A stretch of DNA of 64,000 bases from Bacillota bacterium (GTDB taxonomy: Bacteria; Bacillota; Clostridia; Christensenellales; SZUA-584). Under the pieces are notes generated by a model. It did not search any database, was not told where the DNA came from, and saw nothing but the letters and a program-made list of their open reading frames with translations. Positions 34,778 through 44,400 of the stretch are shown here, piece after piece; within the stretch, counting starts at the first letter, position 1, and every line of letters begins with the position of its first letter. Both the position numbers and the translations under genes were made by a program. Location of the stretch: contig JAEWCC010000007.1 of the NCBI GenBank assembly GCA_023390815.1, forward strand, positions 1-64,000, read 5' to 3'.

Positions 34778-36277
34778 TCAATCTTGAGCCCATTTTAATG
34801 ACCGCTCTACCGCACGTTTCCAGCCATCATACAGCGTCTCCCTTTGGTCAACGCCCATCTTGGGCTCAAACACTTTCGCGACTTTCCATTGCTTCGCGAT
34901 TTCTTCTTTGCTCTTCCAGAAACCTACGCCAAGCCCCGCAAGATAGGCAGCGCCCAGCCCTGCCATTTCGGTAATGACAGGCTTTTGGATGGGTATTCCC
35001 AGAATATCCGATTGAAACTGCATGAGAAAATCGCTGGCAGTTGCTCCCCCATCCACGCGGAGCGATTCCGCTTTCTGGGCTGAATCCGTCTGCATACATT
35101 CCAGTACGTCGCGTGTTTGGTAAGCAATTGCTTCGAGAGCGCTCCTTGCGATATGTTCATTTGTGGTGCCCCGCGTAATCCCCACAATCGTTCCTCTGGC
35201 ATACATATCCCAATAGGGCGCGCATAGTCCAGTGAATGCGGGTACCAGATATACACCCCCCGTATCCTTCACTCTTGCCGCAAGGTCATTCACTTCAGCC
35301 GCAGACTGAATGATCTTAAGACCGTCTCTGAGCCACTGTATGGCAGCGCCGCCCATGAAAATGACACCTTCAAACGCGTATTCTGTTTTATCTCCAATGA
35401 CCCATCCAAGATTCGTGGTCAATCCTGTTTTGCTCAGCTTTAATTCTTCGCCGATATTCATCATCAGCGCCAGCGCCGTTCCGTAAGTATTCTTTGCCAT
35501 TCCGGGTTCAAAACACGTTTGTCCGAAGGTGGCTGCATGCTGGTCGCCCGCGTCACCCGCTATGGGTATTTCCTGCCCAAAGAAAACGTCCTTGCTTGTC
35601 ATGGCCAATAAACCGCTGGACGGTTTTAATTCGGGAAGAATATGCGCAGGTATATTTAAGGCATCCATTATTTTCTGATCCCATTGACGCGTATGGATAT
35701 TAAGAAGCAGTGTTCTCGATGCGTTTGAATAATCTTCGACGTGGGATGCGCCGCCGGACAGCTTATACATAATCCACGAATCGATATTACCGAAGCACAC
35801 CTTTTTCTGTGCAACCTTTTCCTTAACACCCGGTACATGATCAATAATCCATTTGATCTTCGTACCGGAAAAATACGCGTCGATTAATAAGCCAGTCTTT
35901 TCTCTTATATAGCCTTCATATCCTTGCGCTTTCAGCTCTTCGCAAATGCTTGCTGTTTGCCGCGACTGCCATACAATGGCGTTATATAATGGCTCACCCG
36001 TATCGCGATCCCATAAAATTGTTGTTTCGCGCTGGCAAGTGATACCGATAGCGGCAACTTGGGATGCATGCGCGTTTCCTTTTTCAAACGCCTCTGCCAT
36101 ACCTTCCACCACAGTGCTCCAGTATTCGTTCGGGTCATGCTCCACCCATCCGGGCTTTGGATATATTTGCTTAATATCCCTATATGCATAAGAGTGAATC
36201 TGGCCCTCTTTGTTAAAGAGTATCACCCTTGTTCCCGTTGTTCCCTGATCGATGGCCATGATATAAAGTTTTTCCAT
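34778..36277 (-). CDS. glpK: FGGY carbohydrate kinase, glycerol-kinase-like
   Basis: This 499-residue kinase matches glycerol kinase length and layout: AIDQGTTGTRVILFN at the start, GWVEHDPNEYW near 45, then the glycerol-contact motifs ITCQRETT (near 80), NAIVWQ (near 98), DAYFSGTKIKW (near 130) and AGDQHAATFGQ (near 240). The residues that hold glycerol in GlpK (Arg-Glu, Trp, Tyr, Asp-Gln) are conserved, so glycerol or a close polyol is a plausible substrate even though the context suggests a deoxy-sugar. The ATG at 36277 has AGGCGG 7 bases upstream. It lies 31 bases after the regulator gene and heads the enzyme genes. Confidence 0.85.
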   Translation of the reverse strand: MEKLYIMAIDQGTTGTRVILFNKEGQIHSYAYRDIKQIYPKPGWVEHDPNEYWSTVVEGMAEAFEKGNAHASQVAAIGITCQRETTILWDRDTGEPLYNAIVWQSRQTASICEELKAQGYEGYIREKTGLLIDAYFSGTKIKWIIDHVPGVKEKVAQKKVCFGNIDSWIMYKLSGGASHVEDYSNASRTLLLNIHTRQWDQKIMDALNIPAHILPELKPSSGLLAMTSKDVFFGQEIPIAGDAGDQHAATFGQTCFEPGMAKNTYGTALALMMNIGEELKLSKTGLTTNLGWVIGDKTEYAFEGVIFMGGAAIQWLRDGLKIIQSAAEVNDLAARVKDTGGVYLVPAFTGLCAPYWDMYARGTIVGITRGTTNEHIARSALEAIAYQTRDVLECMQTDSAQKAESLRVDGGATASDFLMQFQSDILGIPIQKPVITEMAGLGAAYLAGLGVGFWKSKEEIAKQWKVAKVFEPKMGVDQRETLYDGWKRAVERSLKWAQD

Positions 36278-36308
36278 ACTATGTCCGCCTTTCTGTAGCA
36301 TTAAAAAA

Positions 36309-37283
36309 CTAAAGTCCGAGTTCTTTGCACCGTTTGAGCACACTGGCCGCCGTTTTCTCATCCATATAAAGGGACGTCATATATCCGCCTCTTAAAGCGC
36401 CGATAATGGCATCGGCTTTCTCGGTTCCAACCGCAATACCGATCCTCAGTTTCTTCTTTTTAAGCCCGGTCAGCTCAATGCCGATCGTTCTTGCATTGTA
36501 TTCGTTGTTAACAAGGTTTCCTTCAATATCAAAATACCGGGTACATATATCCCCAACGGCTCCGACGGTTCGCAGCACATCAACATCCTTCAGCGTGATG
36601 GAACCACGCTCTATAAGCACAGAGTTCTCTGAGATTTGTCCGATGCTGAAAACGGCGATATTGGCCTCTGCAGCCAGTTCCAGCACCATTTTAATGCGTG
36701 TGTCACTTTTGATGGCTTTTGCAATGTCTTTACTATCAACAAGAGCAGGAGCCGCAATCATATAACCAACACCAGAGTAGACTTCTGTAAATTTCTGCAA
36801 TATGCTTGCGGTCTTTGTGGAGAGTATGCTTGTTGCGATTGAGCCGTTGAGCTGGACCACCTTAACCCCTTTTTTGGGAGTTGCAGGCGGAACTAAAAGC
36901 TCAGCAAGCTGTTCAATGGTACGGCCCCATGATATGCTGATAATGTCGTTATCACACACATGCCGGTTAAGATCCTCAACCACCATCTTGCATGTATCCA
37001 TCATGCAAATTGCCTTGTTGTCCACCATCAGCGGAGACACAAAAATGTGCTCAATGTCAAAGAATCTCTTGATAAGTTCTTCCTGCAAAGCCATAGACTT
37101 AACCGGATAAATTACCTTATGCATGATATATCCAAGCTTCTCAGCCCTATCCAGAATACGTGAAACCGTTGACTTGGAGATATCTTCTTCTATCGATATC
37201 TGTTCCTGGGATAAACCAACTTCATAATATTTTTTGGCAATCCGGATCATCGTGTTGATATCATTGATCGTTACATTTTCCAT
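36309..37283 (-). CDS. SorC/DeoR-type sugar-responsive transcriptional regulator
   Basis: This 324-residue regulator has an N-terminal helix-turn-helix (about 10-55, GLSQEQISIEEDISKSTVSRIL) and a large SorC-type effector domain with SISWGRTI near 125 and VQLNGSI near 148. In Bacillus subtilis the SorC-family DeoR senses deoxyribose-5-phosphate next to the deoC gene dra; here the regulator also heads a deoC-containing operon, so a sugar-phosphate effector is likely. The ATG at 37283 has GGGAG 8 bases upstream. Repeats of TTGAA-N2-AAATTTAA lie in its upstream region, pointing to autoregulation. Confidence 0.92.
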   Translation of the reverse strand: MENVTINDINTMIRIAKKYYEVGLSQEQISIEEDISKSTVSRILDRAEKLGYIMHKVIYPVKSMALQEELIKRFFDIEHIFVSPLMVDNKAICMMDTCKMVVEDLNRHVCDNDIISISWGRTIEQLAELLVPPATPKKGVKVVQLNGSIATSILSTKTASILQKFTEVYSGVGYMIAAPALVDSKDIAKAIKSDTRIKMVLELAAEANIAVFSIGQISENSVLIERGSITLKDVDVLRTVGAVGDICTRYFDIEGNLVNNEYNARTIGIELTGLKKKKLRIGIAVGTEKADAIIGALRGGYMTSLYMDEKTAASVLKRCKELGL

Positions 37284-37347
37284 CACGTATGCTCCCATGC
37301 CTTTTTCGGCTGCAATCCAAGTGATAATACATATCTATGTATCCAGA

Positions 37348-37488
37348 TTGATACAAATTTCAATCAATGAATTTTTTCTCTGATTAATTATGGTTTCATT
37401 TTAGAATTTAATTGTGAATCCGTCTTTACGATTAGTTGTCCAGTTTAAGGTTTCTTGAATTAAATTTAATCCATTGAAACAAATTTAA
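37348..37488 (-). promoter_or_regulatory. SorC/DeoR-like operator cluster before the regulator gene
   Basis: Three related A/T-rich sites occur: TTGATACAAATTTCAAT (37348-37364), TTGAATTAAATTTAA (37455-37469) and TTGAAACAAATTTAA (37474-37488), the last two 19 bp apart. A 24-base block (37443-37466) recurs at 22697-22720 with two changes. These resemble the TTGAA/AAATTTCAAT operators of SorC-family DeoR in Bacillus. Binding is inferred. Confidence 0.55.
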
Positions 37489-37642
37489 CTTAAAGACACA
37501 CTGTTTTAATCCGGCAAACTGATGAGCATAATATGGCATAAATATTAACCATCATGTTTCATATCTCATTCAAAAACGACAATAGAGCGTCGTTTGTTTA
37601 GTCTCTTTGTTGTCGGAAAATCTGCAGCTCTGTTTACCGCAA

Positions 37643-37903
37643 AACAAAAAAGAGCTGACTGACACTCAAAATCAGTTAGCTCTTTTATATGGATCATATA
37701 ATCAATGTTACCAAAACGTTGCTTTATCAGGCGGAAATTCGCAACTACCGACTATACTCCGCCTTCTCAAATTATTCCCACTCGCTCTTTGAAAGCGTTT
37801 CTTAAACAATTCTGTTTATAGAATATGGCCCGTGGTATTTGTATTATATCAGTTATCAATATCTTTTGGGCTATCTAATTTTTTGTTGCCAGATTGTTGC
37901 CAC
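37643..37903 (+). repeat. Dispersed repeat A, copy 2, with guaA-like attachment core
   Basis: This copy is highly similar to 9910-10160. It has the same hairpin (GAGCTGACTGA...TCAGTTAGCTC), a degenerate first repeat pair, the core TTCCCACTCG at 37775-37784, and a GTTGCCA pair 11 bp apart (37885, 37896). On the minus strand the core reads Glu-Trp-Glu-stop. It follows the SorC-gene end of the microcompartment locus. Confidence 0.6.
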
Positions 37904-38131
37904 TTCTATTATTAGCTAGTCCAATTTGTTATTAAGTTTGCACAAACGCTATGCCTTTGTTCAGTATCTCATGGAAACCATCATAAGGAATCTATTAAAG
38001 GGAAAAATCTTTTGTTCTCTTATATTCTACTCCTTGTTTCATCCGAGCTATTTATATATCTCCAGATTTCCATATAACTTAATTTCAAGAAATCTCGCAC
38101 TTCCTGTATGTTTGCATCTGCCCAAAATAAA
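37904..38131. other. A/T-rich intergenic region, no recognised content
   Basis: Between repeat A copy 2 and the hairpin at 38132 no credible gene, promoter or repeat was seen. The open frames here are short and lack ribosome sites. Confidence 0.4.
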
Positions 38132-38180
38132 AGGGAATTGGAGGATATCCCAATCCTCTGAATATCCTCCGTATGTCCCT
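38132..38180 (-). terminator. Hairpin downstream of the alpha-galactosidase gene
   Basis: GGAGGATAT (38140-38148) pairs with ATATCCTCC (38162-38170), flanked by further AGGG...CCCT pairing. It lies past the alpha-galactosidase gene and its decayed tail and probably ends that transcript. Confidence 0.55.
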
Positions 38181-38250
38181 TCTGTATCCACAAAACTGCT
38201 TCAAAAACAGGTTTATGGGCTCTGCAAGCCTTGCAGTCTGCGGGGTATGC

Positions 38251-38469
38251 CTAAGCGGTGTCTGTTTCTTCGGAGGCAGCGCCGCCGTTAACGGACTCTA
38301 TGGCAGAAAACTCACTGTACGTCTGCACAAAGCCGTGACTGAATACCTGATACGCCCGCACCTTATAATAATATGTTTGGCCTGCCTTGCATCCGACGTC
38401 CGTAAAACCATGGAATGTGTGCTGCATACGCACGTATACGGCCCGTCTTCAGACGCCGCACGGTATACC
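38251..38469 (-). pseudogene. Decayed FN3 domain that once extended the alpha-galactosidase C-terminus
   Basis: Just past the stop at 38470 the minus strand still encodes FN3 pieces in shifted frames: ATGNEVYRAASEDGPYTCVC, then, in another frame, GFTDVGCKAGQTYYYKVRAY and FSAIESVNGGAASEETDTA with a stop at 38251. These match the intact FN3 domains of the enzyme. The first half of the domain is missing and at least two frame changes are needed, so a deletion plus frameshifts shortened the ancestral protein. Confidence 0.75.
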
Positions 38470-41400
38470 TCATTCCCGGTAGCGCGCGGATTCAACAGCG
38501 GAAAACCCGCCATATACTTGGATATAGCCGAAAGACCGATATGCGCATACCTTGTAGTAATACGTTACCCCGGCATCAGCGTCATAATCCATGGCGCTGG
38601 TATCACAGGTGCTGCCGATGAGCTTATATGGACCGTTCTCCCACGAAGAGCGCCATATTTCGTACCCGGTCGCACCCGGAACGCTGTCCCAGGTAATCGC
38701 GACGCTGCCATCCGTTACGGGTTCTGCCGTGATGGTCGGTGCGGACAGTTTGGGCGTCGTGGTCTTCACCTCCGAGAATCTCCTATATGCGGTCTCCTCA
38801 TCAACAGTCTTGAACGCGCATACCTTGTAGTAGTACATCTGTCCGGTCCAGAGCCCTGTGTCGGTAAAGCTCAGCGTACCGGGCTGCGCCGTGAACACCT
38901 TCACATAAGGAGCCAGACGGCTGCCCGCGCGGTACACCTCGTATCCGCTCGCGTCCGGGACTTCATTCCATGATACTTCCACACTGTCAAATCCGGCGCT
39001 GACCACTGTGATATCAGGCGCCTGCACCATGGGCTTCACCATGATCTTGATCGAGCCCATGACGCCGCTGCCATCCTTCGCCGCGGCAGTAATGACCACC
39101 CTGCCTATCTTGTGCGCGGTCACCAGGCCTTGCTCGTCTACTGTGGCCACCTTCGTGTTGCTGGTCGACCAGTTTACGCCCGTCACCGTGGCGTGCTCCG
39201 GCGACAACACAGCAGTAAGCTGCTCCGTATCACCTGGCTGAACGATTGTCTCACCCGTCACGGTGATGCCGGTTACCAGTACGACTTCCTCGGGCGGCGT
39301 CTCGGTCTGTGCCCAGGTGTCAGTCTCGCCGTCGTAGGTGAACTCGCAGTCCGCCGCAAGATGCACGCCTTCATACGTGGCCAACTCCTGCGACAGGCCG
39401 ATGACATTTTCTTTCCCCGGCCTGAAGTCCGCGGAGGAGGTCTTCGCCACAAACACGCTCAGGATGTTGTTGACGACGTCGTAATTCATCCTCACCGAAT
39501 CCGGGTCTTCAGCCAGCAGCTGCGTCACCGTTTTGCCGTTGATTGTGATGACGTCCTGATAATCCGCCTGCACGCTCTGTTCCACGGAACCTTCATCATT
39601 GCCCAGCACCGTTTCGCGCAGCCACATGTTCAGCCGGATATCCACATAGTACATATCCTCACTTTCGCGGATGCCTTCCCTATACTGCCCGCCCGCGGTG
39701 GTCTTGGTGATATTGGCCACAAGTGCCCTCGGGGTGAACGGCTGGGAAGCTTCCTGGATGTAGATGATGTCGGATGTCTTTGCCGCCGGCAGGCTCATCT
39801 CGAAGCCCTTGTTCATCAGGTCCCGGCCTCTCGCGGTAAAGTAATCGTTACGGTCTTCGAACCAGATGCGATAAAGCGCGCCTGGCCTGAGGCCTTTGAG
39901 CTTGACTGTCTGCGAAACGGGCCCGCTGGACCGCCGGTACATGATGGCGTAACCATCGCTCTTATCCCGGCTTAAGTACTCCCAACCCATCCACTTCGAC
40001 TCGCTTCGGCTGTACTCTGTCAGCTTATAGAAGTCGTCATAAATATACGGCGCAATCTTCTCATGCTCTTCCACCGCGTCGCGCACAATGTCCCAGTCGA
40101 TGGGTTTGTCGGAATTGTAGTTTAATACCATCCACGGAACCATGGCGGTGCGCAGGTTGTACTTGTCAGAGAACGTCGTGTCGTTTGAGTCTGCCTTGGT
40201 GCCGAAATACGGCATCCACGGAGCCATCTCCAACGCGTATCCCTGCTGTGCGGTGAGGTCGCCATAGTTGTAATCCGTTTTATGCACCGGCACCCCCCGG
40301 CGCATGGCCTCAAGGTCGTTGCGGTTCCCGCCCGAAGCGCACGAGTCGATGATGGCGTTCGGCAGGCGCTCCAATATGATATCCCAGAGCCGCAGGTGGC
40401 CTTGCACGTACAGGTTTTCCGTGATCCCTTCACGGTTTTCGCCCTGCGCGCTGTCGCCCGCCCGCCAGTTGCCTGCCGGTTGGATATTGAAGTCCTCGCG
40501 ATAGAGCGATATACCACCCTTCTCCATGATATCCGCGATGCGATTCGCAATCCAGTCTACCGCATCCGGGTCGCCAAGGTTCACGAGCGTTCCCGCCAGC
40601 AGCCAGTCTGGATGAATGGTGGAGCCGTCCGTCTTCAGGCTGCTAACCGGCATGCCCACGCGCTCAGGCTCGAACCAGAGCAGCGTCTTGACGCCCACTG
40701 ACTCAGCATAATCGGATATCGCACTCATTCCGCTCGGGAAGCGGCTGGTATCTACCTTCCACGTTCCGGTCGCGGTCCAGCCCCAGGGCGGAAGTGACTG
40801 GTCGTCTACGTTATAGTACCAGCCTGCGTCCATCCACCAGAAGTTGATTGGAATGCCGTTGTCCTCATAGCGCGAGATGGCCTCTACCTGGTTCGCGTCG
40901 GTCGCCAACGTCATCTCGGCGTACTGCACAGAGGTACCGGCGGATATTACAGGTTCGAACAGATGCGGCTCCTCGCCCGGCTCGGCCACTTTATGCATAT
41001 TGCAGTCGATGAACCAGCGCCGCCAGAGGTTGCCTGCGCGGTCTTTATCGCGCCCGTCGTACATTACAAACGCCACAAGCGGCGTGCGCACTGTCTCGCC
41101 CGGCTTCAGATAGGATTTGAACGCGCTCTGCCCTATAGTCACGTGCGTCTTGCCGCGGTCAGCCGTATTGTCAAACACCGCTTTCCAGTTGCCCGACCAG
41201 CCGATGCCGATGAGCACGCCTTTCTCGCCATATTCCATGTTGTAATACGAGAACGCGCCTTCCGTGCTGCGGCCCGATGTGGGCCCATACTCAAGGTGCC
41301 CCGCAATCCGCCGCTCGTCGGGCAGGAACTGCCGCGAGTCGCCGTAGCTGGTCAGCAGGTACGGGTCCGCGCCTTCGAACACGAGGTTCGCGCCACTCAG

Positions 41401-44400
41401 GTTACTCACCACAGGCGAGTTGCTATCTGTATTGTTGCTGATGTATATCGTCCAGTCGAAGGCCGCATAAGCGGGATAGTAGGCGCTCTTCAGCTCAAAC
41501 TCCAGCCCTGAGATATGCGTCAGTTTGGTGACAGTCGTCTCAATGCCGTCCGCTGTAGTCGTCGTCTGGTCGTTCACATTAAAGTCCGCGCCGAAACCGC
41601 TATAGTCGGTTTCGCCGATGGTGAACGTCGCCGGGAAGGTGCTGAGATCGCTCAGGTAGCCTTCGTATTGCGTCTCCGCCCTTTGCTTCTCGGTCTGTGA
41701 CGCCGTATTGTCATAATTGGCTTCTCCCACCTCGCCGGTTACGGACGAGAAATAGGGTTCTGCCTGTTCGGTGAACATGAACTGCATCCCGAGCGCCGCG
41801 CCTTGGACTTCCCCGTCGACGTACGACACGGAGGTCGTGGACGGATACAGCCCGATCGTGCCCGGACCGTCCAGCACCAGCAGGTACTCGCCCGGATCCA
41901 ACGTGCTGAAGAGCGGCACAAACGCCATATCCTCGCCGGGCATCATCTGCGCCTGCAGCATCGGAGCGCTTTGCAGCGTGCGCAGGTAGGTGTTCAGCCA
42001 CTGGTATACCTTTACGGTGACAGGCTCGGTCAGCTCGGCCTCGGTCAGCACAAGCGCGTTGAAGGGCTCTGTCGCCTCGAAGTGCATATTCGCGCCGCTG
42101 ATGTTCACCACGGTTTTCTGCGTGTCAGGGTTGTATGCGTTGATCGGATTCCGGTAAAGCGCGTCGCGGCTGGCCGCCAGCACCGGCTCGCACCAATCCG
42201 CGGAGCACCACGCGTAATCGCCGTTCACATTGGTGACGCGTAGCGTGAGCGTCTCGCAGTCCGCCGGTATATCGGCTGTCAGGTAATACATTTCGCCGGT
42301 ATACAGCGCCCCTGACCTTGCGAGGATCTGTCCGTCCGCAAGGACGATGAACTCCACATGGCCGAGAGTGGTGGCTCTCCAATCGCACAGGCCCACGGCG
42401 GACTGGAAGTAGGTGAGGCCGCTCCCTTTAAGGTTCAGGTCGAGGTCCGCGTAGGACTGCTCCACCGGCGCGTTAAGTGGGTGTGTTTCGAAGCCGTTTT
42501 TCGTGATAACGGCACCGCCGCCCACCGAGAGATAGTCGTTGAGGTAGCTGAACCCGCGCCGCAGGCTGTCCGGCGGGTTGAACGTCGTGCGGCCCCAGAC
42601 CATGTCCGCCACGTTGACGACGTCGCCGCCGCGGTCGATCTCCACCTCGTAGCTGCTCATCGCCTCGCCGTTCACGATGGACTCCGCCTTGATCGTGACG
42701 GCTCCGCCCGGCAAGTTGTTCACCTGCGCCTGCCATTTGCCGTCCGTCACCGGGGCGGTAACGCCGGTGTACTCCCCGTTGGCATAAAGCTTAATGGCAT
42801 CCGCGCGCGCAAAGCCCGAAAGCGTAGCCGTGTCGCTCACGTCGATAAGGTTGCCGCGCACCGCGTGGGAGGTGATGCGCACCATTCCCTCGCCCGCCGG
42901 GTAGTTGATCGCCGCATTGCCCCAGCTTCCGCCGTCGTAGCTGTAGCCGTCGCCGCCGTCCGTCTGGACGATCTTCAGCTCGCTTGCGCCGGTGATATCC
43001 ACGTCAAAGTAATGGATGTCACCCCAGCGCATGATGGGCGACTGGGCTTTCTGTACGCCATCCACGTACACCTTGAACTGCGTCTGTCCCGGCCTGCCAT
43101 TGCGGTCCCGGCCCACATACGCGGTAAACGAGGTGCATCCGTAGCCGGAGATGTCATACACCACTTCCGCATCGTAGGAGGACCCCGGATGCGTCCGCAC
43201 GCCCTTCTCATAGGAGACGATATCGCAGATGTTGATCATGCCATTACCTGTGGTATCGTCGTCGTACCAGGGCTGATAGCTGCCCTCTATCCGGTAGCTC
43301 TCCCAGGGCAGGTCGCTCAGATAGATCTTGCCCATATTCGTATCGTTAATCTCCGCTTCCTTGACGGCGATGTCGTCGAAATACACCGCGCCAGTTGCCT
43401 CCAGTTTCACCCTCACCGAGGCGTTGGCCCCTGTCTTGAACACCTTTTTGAGGAGTATCCACTGGCCCGTGGGCGCATCCGCGACCAGCGAAACCGAGGC
43501 CGTCCCATTCAGCACGGAAATGCTGGCGGTATCCGAAGCGTTCGTCTTGTACACCCAGCCGGACACCACATAGTCGCGGTATTTGCCGACCGCAGCCGCG
43601 TCAGACTGCACCGAGAGCGTATCCTCCGAAACAATTTGCAGGGAAACGCCACCTGAGTTCTTCTGTTCCGAAGTGATGACCGCACCCTTGGGGAGCGTCC
43701 AGCCGGCTGCCGAATAGTTGAAGCTGTAATCCTCGATATCGCCGTTGGGCAGTATATTTTCGCCCGCTATGGACGACGCCGCCTTACGGAACGAGATATT
43801 GTCAAAGTATACTGAGTCCGTTACCGTCGCCGCGTTCGCGCGCGCTACGGCCCGTATTTTGACCGAGGTATGGCTGCCGCTGTTCCAAAGGCCCGAAACA
43901 TATTCCCAATGGCCCGTAGGGTCGGACGCCTGGGAGATGTCCCATACCGTGCAGTTATAGCGCGTGCCGGTAACGCTGAATACCGTCTCGTCCCCGTCAA
44001 GCACCTCGATGTACCCTGAAATGGTCCTGTTCCCGCCGGTGCGGTACAGGTATCCCGAAAGGAAGTAATCGGTATTGGGTTCCACCTCGATCGCCTCGCC
44101 GTCATTGGCGACAGCTACCGCGTCCCCGGAGGTGTTGTCGGCAAGATGCATATACAGCGACCCATCGCCGTACAGGCGGATGGCCTCAGAATACTCGGCC
44201 TTTCCGGCGTCGGGTATCTGCCAGCCAGATGTTTCAAAGGTGCCGTCCTGCAGCAGCTCGTCACCCACATCCACCTGCATGAACGATATATCATCCAACC
44301 AGACGTTGCCCACGGGCGCTTTGCCGCTGTTGGGGTTGTCCCAGTTGTTCTCCATCACCACGCGCAGGGATAGGGAGGTGCGACTGCCTGAGTTCCACAG

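Noticed and set aside
39112..43656. Several long open frames opposite the alpha-galactosidase (287 and 432 codons among others)
   Set aside because: They are antisense shadows of a GC-rich coding sequence with clear domains and a ribosome site on the minus strand.
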